From: Halanaerobiales bacterium
GTDB lineage: Bacteria > Bacillota > Halanaerobiia > Halanaerobiales > DTU029
Assembly: GCA_025451675.1 (NCBI GenBank)
Contig: JANWJZ010000023.1
Coordinates: forward strand, 1 to 64,000
Direction: 5' to 3'
Length of the DNA: 64,000 nt
Shown here: one piece after another, positions 28,911 to 37,513 of the stretch
How positions within the stretch are numbered: the first letter of the stretch is position 1
Layout: each line of letters begins with the position of its first letter
Notes under the pieces: model-generated
Told to the model about the DNA's origin: nothing
What the model saw: the letters and a program-made list of their open reading frames with translations, nothing else
The model's database searches: none
Position numbers and translations under genes: made by a program

Positions 28911-29327
28911 GTGATCTGGAAGGAGAAATATGCTATCGGCGTTGAGGTGATTGATAGGCAGCATAAAGAATTGTTCGAAAGATTTAATAAGTTTTTAAGG
29001 GTAGTAAGAAGCGAGCAGAGCATGGAAGAAAAGATTGCCGATATCGAAGAGACTTTTAATTTTATGGGGGAATACGTTATTGCCCATTTTGATTCTGAGG
29101 AAGCTGTACAACGAAAATATAATTTTCCGGAATATGAGAGGCACCGGAAGATTCATGAAGATTTCAAGAAAGATGTAATGGAATTTAAGAGAAAATTTGA
29201 AGAAAACAAATATGATGAAGAACTGATAATGCAATTCAGTGGGCGCTTATTAACCTGGTTAATCAATCATGTAACCGGAGAAGACCAGAAAATCAGTAAA
29301 TATATAAACAGGAAGGAAGAGGAATAG
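28911..29327 (+). CDS. Bacteriohemerythrin
   Basis: IDRQHKELFERFNKF, YVIAHFDSEEAVQRKYNFPEYERHRKIHEDF, LLTWLINHVTGEDQKISKYI. Confidence 0.93.
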   Translation: MIWKEKYAIGVEVIDRQHKELFERFNKFLRVVRSEQSMEEKIADIEETFNFMGEYVIAHFDSEEAVQRKYNFPEYERHRKIHEDFKKDVMEFKRKFEENKYDEELIMQFSGRLLTWLINHVTGEDQKISKYINRKEEE

Positions 29328-29785
29328 TGAAAGCAACATATATTAATCCCATATTTATAGCAGCACGTGAAGTATTCAGGAATATGTTTTCTATAGAATT
29401 GGAGAGAGGGGATTTACGGGTAGATGAAAAGATTGTACCAAATCATGTAATCAATGTTTCAATAGGTATTACAGGTGATTTAAATGGGATTATTTTATTT
29501 AGTTTTCCGGAAGAAATGGTATTTAAACTGGTGGAAGAGATGGCTGGTATGGAGTTTAAGGAATTTGATACCTTTATGGCTTCAGCCATTGGAGAGCTGG
29601 CCAATATTATAACCGGTAATGCAATGAGTAATTTGTCTGAATCAGGCTATGCCTGTAATATTGTTCCTCCCCAGATTACCGTAGGATTAAATAAAAGCTT
29701 TTCAACAGCATCTAAAAAGATACTGATAATCCCAATGCAGGCAGGTAATAAAAGCTTTGATTTATATATTTCAATAAAGGAATAA
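29327..29785 (+). CDS. CheX-like chemotaxis phosphatase-family protein
   Basis: CheC/CheX signature region ASAIGELANIITGNAMSNLSE; start shares 1 nt with the preceding stop. Confidence 0.8.
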   Translation: MKATYINPIFIAAREVFRNMFSIELERGDLRVDEKIVPNHVINVSIGITGDLNGIILFSFPEEMVFKLVEEMAGMEFKEFDTFMASAIGELANIITGNAMSNLSESGYACNIVPPQITVGLNKSFSTASKKILIIPMQAGNKSFDLYISIKE

Positions 29786-29816
29786 GCATAAATAATCCGG
29801 ATAGAGGTGATTACAT

Positions 29817-30359
29817 ATGGAGAGATATGAAAAAGCGACATTGGCCGGTGGTTGTTTCTGGTGTCTGGAAGCTGCATATAAAGACTTAAAAGGTGTGCTG
29901 GCAGTTATACCGGGTTATACAGGAGGGCATACTGAGAATCCGACCTATGAAGAGGTTTGTACAGATACTACTGGACATGCAGAAGTTGTACAGATAACCT
30001 TTGATCCGGAAACAATTACATATCGGGATTTGCTGGAAATATTCTTTTTTGTCCATGATCCTACCACATTAAACCGGCAGGGTAATGATATCGGTACACA
30101 GTACCGTTCTGCGATTTTTTATCATAATGAGGAACAGAAAGAGCAAGCCCTGGCCATGATAAAGAGCCTGGAAGAAGAGTCAGCATATCCAGATCCTATA
30201 GTAACACAGGTGGAGAGACTGGAGAAGTTTTATCCTGCGGAGGAATATCACCATAATTATTATGAAAGAAACCCGGAACAGGCCTATTGCGCGATGGTAA
30301 TAGCACCAAAACTGGCAAAATTCAGAGCAAAATATCAGGAAAAATTAAAGAAAGCATAA
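29817..30359 (+). CDS. msrA: Peptide-methionine (S)-S-oxide reductase
   Basis: ATLAGGCFWCLEAAYKDLKGV, GYTGGHTENPTYEEVCTDTTGHAEVV, AEEYHHNYYERNP. Confidence 0.96.
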   Translation: MERYEKATLAGGCFWCLEAAYKDLKGVLAVIPGYTGGHTENPTYEEVCTDTTGHAEVVQITFDPETITYRDLLEIFFFVHDPTTLNRQGNDIGTQYRSAIFYHNEEQKEQALAMIKSLEEESAYPDPIVTQVERLEKFYPAEEYHHNYYERNPEQAYCAMVIAPKLAKFRAKYQEKLKKA

Positions 30360-30441
30360 GAAAAATCATAGGATATTTGAAAAAAATTTTTTGATATAAT
30401 ATAATAAAAACAGTAAAAGTAATGATTATCACAAAGATATA

Positions 30442-31269
30442 ATGGATAGGGTGATTAAAATAGAGAATGTAGCTTATGCCTTTATTTTAACATGTATTGC
30501 TGGCCTCGCTACAGGAGTAGGTAGTTTTCTTGCCTTTTTCACCAAAAAAACCAATAAATCATTTCTGGCTGTTTCCCTGGGTTTTTCTGCAGGAGTAATG
30601 ATTTATGTTTCCTTTCTGGAGATTTTCCCCAAAGCCCAGGAAGCTCTGCGTTCATATTTAGGGGAAGGGCCAGGTGATTGGGCAACAGTTGCTTCTTTCT
30701 TTTTCGGGGTTTTGCTTATTTTAATAATTGACCGGCTAGTTCCAGAAACTGAGAACCCCCATGAAGCCAGAGAAGAAGAAAAGTTAATTGATCTAAAAGA
30801 GGATATTCTGAATGAAAAAGACAATTTACAGAGGATGGGGATGTTTTCAGCTCTGGCCATTGCCATACATAATTTTCCTGAAGGCTTAGCAACCTTTGCT
30901 TCAGCCCTGAGCGACCCAGCCTTAGGACTCTCAATTACTATAGCTATAGCCCTTCACAATATACCGGAAGGTATTTCTGTAGCGGTGCCTTTGTACTATG
31001 CAACAGGTAGCAGGAAAAAGGCCTTTTTCTATTCATTTCTTTCTGGCCTGTCAGAACCCCTAGGGGCACTGATTGGTTATTTTATCCTGCGCAGTTTCTT
31101 TAATGATTTAGTTTTTGGTATTTTATTCGGTGCTGTTGCAGGTATCATGGTCTACATATCAATTGATGAGTTGTTGCCGACTTCAAGGGAATACGGACAG
31201 AACCACCAGGAAATATATGGTTTTATTGCTGGAATGTTTGTAATGGCTTTAAGTCTGCTCTTTCTTTAA
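30442..31269 (+). CDS. ZIP-family metal transporter (ZupT-like)
   Basis: AIAIHNFPEGLATF and ALHNIPEGISVAVPLYYATGSRKKAF. Confidence 0.92.
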   Translation: MDRVIKIENVAYAFILTCIAGLATGVGSFLAFFTKKTNKSFLAVSLGFSAGVMIYVSFLEIFPKAQEALRSYLGEGPGDWATVASFFFGVLLILIIDRLVPETENPHEAREEEKLIDLKEDILNEKDNLQRMGMFSALAIAIHNFPEGLATFASALSDPALGLSITIAIALHNIPEGISVAVPLYYATGSRKKAFFYSFLSGLSEPLGALIGYFILRSFFNDLVFGILFGAVAGIMVYISIDELLPTSREYGQNHQEIYGFIAGMFVMALSLLFL

Positions 31270-31392
31270 AATTTCTAAAATGATTCTCGATATGGCAAGA
31301 TGGAATTTAATAACAAATATGTTTGAGTTTTTTATATTAATATGTTAATATAATAAGCAGATTAATAAATTTGATGTATCGAGGTGAGTCTA

Positions 31393-32079
31393 TTGAATTT
31401 GAGTATAGATACCGATATTGATAGCCGAACAATGAAAGATTATGTTTATCAGATTTTAAAAAGAAATATTATGGAGTTAAGATTAAAACCTGGCTCACCT
31501 CTTAAGAAAGAAAAGATATCCAGGCAGTTACAGGTCAGTGTAACTCCAGTCAGAGAGGCATTTGCCAAGCTGGCAGAGGAAGATTTAGTGGATATCCTTC
31601 CCCAGAATGGTACCTTTGTTTCTCATATTAATATAGACAAGATTATCCAGGCCCAATTTATGCGGGAGAGCCTGGAACTGGCTGTTATCAAGATAGCCTG
31701 TGAAATGGATTTTCCTAAAGATAAGCTTTTTAAATTACAGACTATAGTTAAAATGCAGGAAATCCTTGCTGAGGAAGAAAATCTAATCCAGCTTTTTGAA
31801 TTAGATAACCAGTTTCACCGGCTTGTTTTTGATGCCTGTAATAAAAAGTATGTCTGGGAAGTTTTGCAACAGGCCAGTACCCATATAGATAGAATCAGGG
31901 TTCTAAGTTTAACCACTTCCTTTAATAGAAAGGAGATCATTGCTGATCATCAAAAAATAATTGATGCTATTAAGGATAAAAATTTAGAGTTGGCCGAGCG
32001 GGTAGTAAAAGAACATACTAACCGGATTAAGTTTGACATAGAGGAATTGAAGGAAAAATATAGCGACTATTTCGATTAA
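31393..32079 (+). CDS. GntR-family regulator with FCD-type effector domain
   Basis: LKPGSPLKKEKISRQLQVSVTPVREAFAKLAEEDLVDILPQNGTFVS; TTG 31393 after RBS gaggtgag. Confidence 0.88.
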   Translation: MNLSIDTDIDSRTMKDYVYQILKRNIMELRLKPGSPLKKEKISRQLQVSVTPVREAFAKLAEEDLVDILPQNGTFVSHINIDKIIQAQFMRESLELAVIKIACEMDFPKDKLFKLQTIVKMQEILAEEENLIQLFELDNQFHRLVFDACNKKYVWEVLQQASTHIDRIRVLSLTTSFNRKEIIADHQKIIDAIKDKNLELAERVVKEHTNRIKFDIEELKEKYSDYFD

Positions 32080-32108
32080 GGGAAATTTTATATTAAGTTT
32101 TATGATAC

Positions 32109-32137
32109 TTGACTTTTAATGGATTTTAAGCTATATT
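32109..32137 (+). promoter_or_regulatory. Predicted promoter of the ileS T-box leader
   Basis: TTGACT, 17-nt spacer, TATATT. Confidence 0.6.
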
Positions 32138-32157
32138 TATTTAAAAGTAAAAATTTT

Positions 32158-32455
32158 AAAGGCTGTGAAAGGGAGAGTAGTAAAGAGAATCTTTAGTACA
32201 GAGAGGTAATTCAGCGGCTGAAAGATTACCCGAAAAGACTCTTTATGAAGATCACCCTGGAGCCGGGGCCTGAAGGTACTGTCTATCTGTACTGTGTAGG
32301 GATTCCTCGCCAGGTGCGTTAAACTAAATGAGTGATAGGATAAGAATTCCTGATTTATTAGTATATATCAGGAAAAATATAGCTTATCCTATAATATGGG
32401 TGGTAACGCGGTAATATCGTCCCTGAGTCTTTTTGGCTTGGGGATTTTTAATTTT
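32158..32455 (+). ncRNA. T-box leader (tRNA-Ile responsive) upstream of ileS
   Basis: T-box sequence gggtggtaacgcgg at 32398-32411, terminator-like gtccctgagtc...ggcttggggattttt, candidate specifier ATC in gaagATCaccctgg. Confidence 0.93.
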
Positions 32456-32515
32456 ATAGAGGAAATTATTAATGGCTATAATTGATTATACAACAGAAAG
32501 GGAAGGTGAATTCAA

Positions 32516-35500
32516 ATGAGCAGATTTGAAGATTTATCTGATTTACCAGTTCATGAAAATGAAAAGCGCATTGCCGATTACTGGGATGAGATCAGTTTAC
32601 TGGAAAAGAGTATATCTACCCGGGAAGGAAATAAGAGATTCATTTTCTATGAAGGGCCACCAACAGCCAATGGCAGGCCGGGTATACATCATGTTATTTC
32701 CAGAGCATTGAAGGATGCTGTCTGTAGGTATAAGACCATGCAGGGTTATCAGGTGAAGAGGAAGGCAGGCTGGGATACCCATGGCTTGCCTGTGGAGATT
32801 GAGGTAGAAAAACAGTTAAATATCAGCAGTAAGAGGGAAATTGAGGAATATGGGATTGCTGAATTTAATGAAAAATGTAGGGAATCCGTCTTTAAATATG
32901 AAAGTTTATGGCGGGAAATGACCAAAAGTATGGGTTATTTGATAGACATGGATAACCCATATATAACCCTGGATAATGATTATATCGAGACTCTCTGGTG
33001 GATACTGGATAAGTTCTATAAAGAAGGCCTGATCTATGAGGGGCACAAAATTTTACCCTATTGTACCCGTTGTGGTACCGGGCTGGCTTCTCATGAAGTT
33101 GCCCAGGGTTATGAGGAGATTAAATCTGTAACTGTTTATGTAAAATTCAAAAGGAAGGATAAAGATGAGTATTTCCTGGTCTGGACTACAACCCCCTGGA
33201 CACTGGCTGCAAACGTGGCTTTAACAGTCAATCCAGAAATGACCTATGTGAAAGTAAAAAATAATGGTGAGATTTTGTATATAGAAAAATCCCTGGCTGG
33301 CAAAGTCCTGGAGGGGGATTATGAGGTTCTGGAAGAGATAAAGGGTAAGGACCTGGAATGGATTGAATATGAGCCCATCATGCCCTTTGTTAAGGCGGAT
33401 AAAAAAGCCTATTTTGTAACCCTGGCTGATTATGTTACAGCAGAGGATGGTACCGGTATAGTTCATACCGCACCGGCTTTTGGTGAAGATGACTATCAGA
33501 CTGGACTGAGATATGACCTTCCTGTCTTACAGCCTGTAAATGAGGAAGGGAAATATACCACTACACCCTGGCAGGGTATGTTTGTAATGGATGCTGATAT
33601 TGAGATTCTGAAATGGCTTTATGAGAAAGGCAAGCTTTATAAGAAAGAAAATATACTCCATAATTACCCACACTGCTGGAGATGTAAAACACCCCTGCTT
33701 TATTATGCCAAACCCAGTTGGTATATTGAGATGACAAAACTGAGGGATAAACTGATTGAAAATAATAATAGTGTAGAATGGTATCCTCAATTTGTAGGAG
33801 AAGGCCGCTTTGGTAACTGGCTTGAAAACTTAAAGGATTGGGCTATATCCCGTACCAGATTCTGGGGAACACCTCTTAATATCTGGATCTGTGACGACTG
33901 TGGCCATAAGACCAGTGTGGGCTCCAGGAAGGAACTGGTAGAAAGGGCCATTGAAGATATCGATGAAAGCATCGAGTTGCACAGGCCATATGTTGATGAT
34001 GTACATCTGAAATGTGAACAATGTGGCGGGACCATGACCAGGGTACAGGATGTAGTCGATTGCTGGTTTGACAGCGGTTCCATGCCTTTTGCCCAGTTAC
34101 ATTATCCATTTGAAAATCAGGAGGAGTTTGAGCAGAATTTCCCCGCTGATTTTATCTGTGAGGGTATTGACCAGACCAGGGGTTGGTTCTACTCCCTGCT
34201 GGCTGTCTCTACCTTTGTGACCGGAAAATCCCCCTATAAGCGGGTTCTGGTCAATGACCTGATCCTGGATAAAGAGGGCAAGAAGATGTCCAAGTCAAGG
34301 GGTAATACCGTTGATCCTTTTGAACTGTTTGAGGAATACGGTGCAGATGCTTTAAGATGGTATCTTTATTCTGTATCCCCTGCCTGGGTCCCGACAAAAT
34401 TTGATATTGATGGTTTAAAAGAAGTGGAAAGTAAGTTTTTCCGGATCATAAAAAATGTCTACTATTTCTTTAAACTATATGCCAATACTGACAACCTGGA
34501 TCCCACTGCGTTCTTTGTTGAATATCAGGAGCGGAGCGAGCTGGACCGCTGGTTATTATCCAAATACAATAACCTGATCAAGACTGTAAATAACTATATG
34601 GATCAATACGATCTGACCAGTGCTGTAAGGGCTATCCAGTTCTTTGTTGATGAAGACCTGTCCAACTGGTACATCAGGCGTTCCAGGAGGAGATTCTGGG
34701 CATCCGAACTGGATACAGATAAAAAATCAGTCTATAATACGACCTATGAGGTTCTGGTGGGAGTGGCTAAAATAATTGCCCCCTTTGTACCCTTTATTGC
34801 CGAAGAATTATATCAGAAATTAACCGGCGAAGAGTCAGTTCACCTGGCCTATTTCCCGGAGGTAAATGAAGCTTTAATCGATAAAAAACTGGAAGAAAAG
34901 ATGGACCTGGTGAGGGATCTGGTTACCCTGGGCCGGGCTGTCCGGGAGGAACATGACCTTAAAGTAAGGCAGCCAATCCAGAAGGTACTGGTTGATGGCA
35001 GGTATGAGGAATTGATCAGTGACCTGATTCCTTTAATGCAGGAAGAATTAAATGTAAAAGAGGTTGTATTTACTAAAGACCTGAATGAATATATGGACTT
35101 TAGGTTGAAGCCTAATTTCAAGGTCGTTGGCCCCCTCTTGAGGGATAAGATGAAACTATTCGCTCCAGCCCTGGCTAAACTTGATGCTTTAGAGATAAAA
35201 GAAAAGGTGGAGAAGGGTGAATCCTTCACAGTAGATCTTGGAGGAGAGGAATTTGAAGTTAAGCCTGAATATGTAAATGTAGAGATTGTAGATAAAGAAG
35301 GCTTTGCTGTAGCCATGGATAATGGACTCTTTGTAATCCTCGATACCACATTGACCCAGGACCTGCTGGATGAGGGTTATGCCCGGGAATTTGTCTCCAA
35401 GGTACAGCAGATGAGAAAAAATAACGGCTATGAAGTACTGGACAAGATTAAAATATATTTCAATGCAGATGAGGAAATCAGCAATGCTGTAAAGGTTTTT

Positions 35501-35614
35501 GAAGAGTATATCAAAACAGAGACCCTGGCTGAGAGCATCGAAAAAGTTGATGGAGATTTCGAGAAATATGATTTAAACGGCCATGAAACAGGCATAAAAC
35601 TGGAAAGATTATAA
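32516..35614 (+). CDS. ileS: Isoleucyl-tRNA synthetase
   Basis: GPPTANGRPGIHHVISRALKD (HIGH-like), DKEGKKMSKSRGN (KMSKS), 1032 aa, T-box leader. Confidence 0.97.
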   Translation: MSRFEDLSDLPVHENEKRIADYWDEISLLEKSISTREGNKRFIFYEGPPTANGRPGIHHVISRALKDAVCRYKTMQGYQVKRKAGWDTHGLPVEIEVEKQLNISSKREIEEYGIAEFNEKCRESVFKYESLWREMTKSMGYLIDMDNPYITLDNDYIETLWWILDKFYKEGLIYEGHKILPYCTRCGTGLASHEVAQGYEEIKSVTVYVKFKRKDKDEYFLVWTTTPWTLAANVALTVNPEMTYVKVKNNGEILYIEKSLAGKVLEGDYEVLEEIKGKDLEWIEYEPIMPFVKADKKAYFVTLADYVTAEDGTGIVHTAPAFGEDDYQTGLRYDLPVLQPVNEEGKYTTTPWQGMFVMDADIEILKWLYEKGKLYKKENILHNYPHCWRCKTPLLYYAKPSWYIEMTKLRDKLIENNNSVEWYPQFVGEGRFGNWLENLKDWAISRTRFWGTPLNIWICDDCGHKTSVGSRKELVERAIEDIDESIELHRPYVDDVHLKCEQCGGTMTRVQDVVDCWFDSGSMPFAQLHYPFENQEEFEQNFPADFICEGIDQTRGWFYSLLAVSTFVTGKSPYKRVLVNDLILDKEGKKMSKSRGNTVDPFELFEEYGADALRWYLYSVSPAWVPTKFDIDGLKEVESKFFRIIKNVYYFFKLYANTDNLDPTAFFVEYQERSELDRWLLSKYNNLIKTVNNYMDQYDLTSAVRAIQFFVDEDLSNWYIRRSRRRFWASELDTDKKSVYNTTYEVLVGVAKIIAPFVPFIAEELYQKLTGEESVHLAYFPEVNEALIDKKLEEKMDLVRDLVTLGRAVREEHDLKVRQPIQKVLVDGRYEELISDLIPLMQEELNVKEVVFTKDLNEYMDFRLKPNFKVVGPLLRDKMKLFAPALAKLDALEIKEKVEKGESFTVDLGGEEFEVKPEYVNVEIVDKEGFAVAMDNGLFVILDTTLTQDLLDEGYAREFVSKVQQMRKNNGYEVLDKIKIYFNADEEISNAVKVFEEYIKTETLAESIEKVDGDFEKYDLNGHETGIKLERL

Positions 35615-35663
35615 TATAGGGGAAGACGACAGGGGGATGGTTCTCCTGTGTCGTAGATGATAA

Positions 35664-35695
35664 AAAGGGCAGCCTTTGAGGACTGCCCTTTCTTC
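35664..35695. terminator. Bidirectional terminator between ileS and DUF3006 gene
   Basis: aaagggcag...ctgcccttt with T tract. Confidence 0.8.
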
Positions 35696-35703
35696 TTTAA
35701 AGT

Positions 35704-35895
35704 TTATTCAAACAGGGAATCAGCAAGTTTTTGAATCCTTTCCTTTCTTTCATCTGTTTTTTCTTTATCGATTACTAATTTTAGAACATCGCCTTCTTTT
35801 GCAGTTGCAGGCAGGTATTTTACTGGAATCTCTATCATTTTATCTTCACATTCTATTATAGCCATGTCTCCTTCAAAACGATCGATAATTAGCAT
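35704..35895 (-). CDS. DUF3006-family small protein
   Basis: MLIIDRFEGDMAIIECEDKMIEIPVKYLPATAKEGDVLKL. Confidence 0.8.
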   Translation of the reverse strand: MLIIDRFEGDMAIIECEDKMIEIPVKYLPATAKEGDVLKLVIDKEKTDERKERIQKLADSLFE

Positions 35896-35954
35896 GGTAC
35901 CCTCCTTTCCAGGATTTAATCCTATATAACCTGGATTGATTGCCGGTATTTTTT

Positions 35955-37118
35955 TTAATAAGTAGCAATTAAATTATTTTTGTCATCATATAGTTCTGCA
36001 GGATCACCATCATTATTCCAGATATAAGATTTGGTCCAGAGCAGGGTATTTTCATCGATATTGCTGGCAGCAGATCCGCTGACGATCTTCAATCTCTCTC
36101 CAGGTCTGATCAAAGTACCCTGAGGGAAGATAAATTCCTGATTTCCTACTACACTGACTAATCTCCAGCGGGATAGGTTTACTGTTTCATTGCTGTTATT
36201 TCTAATTATAACCATTTCCTTTACCAGGTCAACACTTTCAATTATAATACCATGGTTTCCTGTTATGTTTTGATTAACTGGGTCCTGATTAAACAGGATT
36301 TGCTGGCCATCGCTGCGGGCAATTATTGTTCCCTGCAAATCAGTTCGGTAGATCTTTACTCCATGGTTTTGCAATCTTTGGATAACCAGGGCAGAAGGAT
36401 GGCCATAACTATTATCTTTACCGACACTGATAACAGCATAATCGGGAACTACTTTTTCAATAAATTCCTCGCTGGTGGAAGTATTGCTTCCATGGTGGCC
36501 GACTTTCAGGACATGGGATTTGAGACTGGACCCGTATTTTTCTATCATTTCTTCCTCATTAGGTATTTCGGCATCACCGGTAAAGAGGAAAGACTTATTC
36601 AGGAAATCCACCTTTATCACTGCTGAATAATGGTTTAAGTCATCATAATCATTCCTGATAGGTGAGAGGAAATATATCTTTAATTCAGACTCATTTAATA
36701 TACTTACCCCAGCCCTGGCGGGGGTAATTTTTTTACCCTTTCTCTGAACGGCCAGCAATACATCCTCAAAAGTTTTACTGGTATGTATTACCTGTGGAAG
36801 ATAAATCATGCCTATTTCAAAATTATCAATAACATCATCAAGGCCGCCAATATGGTCGGCATGGGGATGGGTGCCGATGAGATAATCAATGGTATCTATC
36901 CCCTTATCCCGCAGGTAACTGACAACTTTCCTACCATCACTGTTATTACCGGCATCAATGAGCATAATCTCGTTATTGGGTAATTCCAGCAAAATAGAGT
37001 CAGCCTGGCCAACATCAAGAAAATGAATTATTAATTCTCCTGTCCTGCCTGGAACATTGATGCCTATAAATAATAAGAACAGAATAAATAAAAGACTATA
37101 TTTTAGTTTTTTATTCAT
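35955..37118 (-). CDS. ComEC/Rec2-related metallo-beta-lactamase-fold hydrolase with C-terminal lamin-tail-like domain
   Basis: LDVGQADSILLELPNNEIMLIDAGNN, GTHPHADHIGGLDDVI, KVGHHGSNTSTSEEFIEKVVPDYAVISVGKDNSYGHP; C-terminal IESVDLVKEMVIIRNNSNETVNLSRWRLVS. Confidence 0.88.
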   Translation of the reverse strand: MNKKLKYSLLFILFLLFIGINVPGRTGELIIHFLDVGQADSILLELPNNEIMLIDAGNNSDGRKVVSYLRDKGIDTIDYLIGTHPHADHIGGLDDVIDNFEIGMIYLPQVIHTSKTFEDVLLAVQRKGKKITPARAGVSILNESELKIYFLSPIRNDYDDLNHYSAVIKVDFLNKSFLFTGDAEIPNEEEMIEKYGSSLKSHVLKVGHHGSNTSTSEEFIEKVVPDYAVISVGKDNSYGHPSALVIQRLQNHGVKIYRTDLQGTIIARSDGQQILFNQDPVNQNITGNHGIIIESVDLVKEMVIIRNNSNETVNLSRWRLVSVVGNQEFIFPQGTLIRPGERLKIVSGSAASNIDENTLLWTKSYIWNNDGDPAELYDDKNNLIATY

Positions 37119-37368
37119 TTACCTGGCTCCTTTTCCGACATTATTATGTATAATATGACAAAATCACTGATTATACTTTTTATTATATCAAAAGGCCCTA
37201 TTATTTCAATCTTAAGTAAAATACAAGGCCAGCCAGATCCAGGACAGAGATACTATATTTTTAGATAGTTCTAATATTAATGATTCTAGATATTTAGTTA
37301 TAATTTAAAAAATTAATCATATAACTTAAAAATATTAATATTAAAATTAAATATTTTAAAAAATGATA

Positions 37369-37404
37369 TTGACAAACTTAAAAAAATTTTATAATATTTT
37401 AAGT
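37369..37404 (+). promoter_or_regulatory. Predicted promoter overlapped by an inverted repeat
   Basis: TTGACA at 37369 and TATAAT at 37390 (15-nt spacer) or TAATAT at 37392 (17-nt); ACTTAAAA-N13-TTTTAAGT at 37376-37404. Confidence 0.45.
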
Positions 37405-37513
37405 AAACAAATAAGAGGTATGATATCTATATAGCAGGTAGCAAAACCAGGCCTGAGCCTTATATTAATTAATTTAAAAATTAAAAATATTCCGGCGAAA
37501 GGAGTTTAAGAAT

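Noticed and set aside
34849-35349. 166-aa minus-strand ORF inside ileS
   Set aside because: Shadow of the ileS reading frame, Ser-rich antisense translation, no independent evidence.
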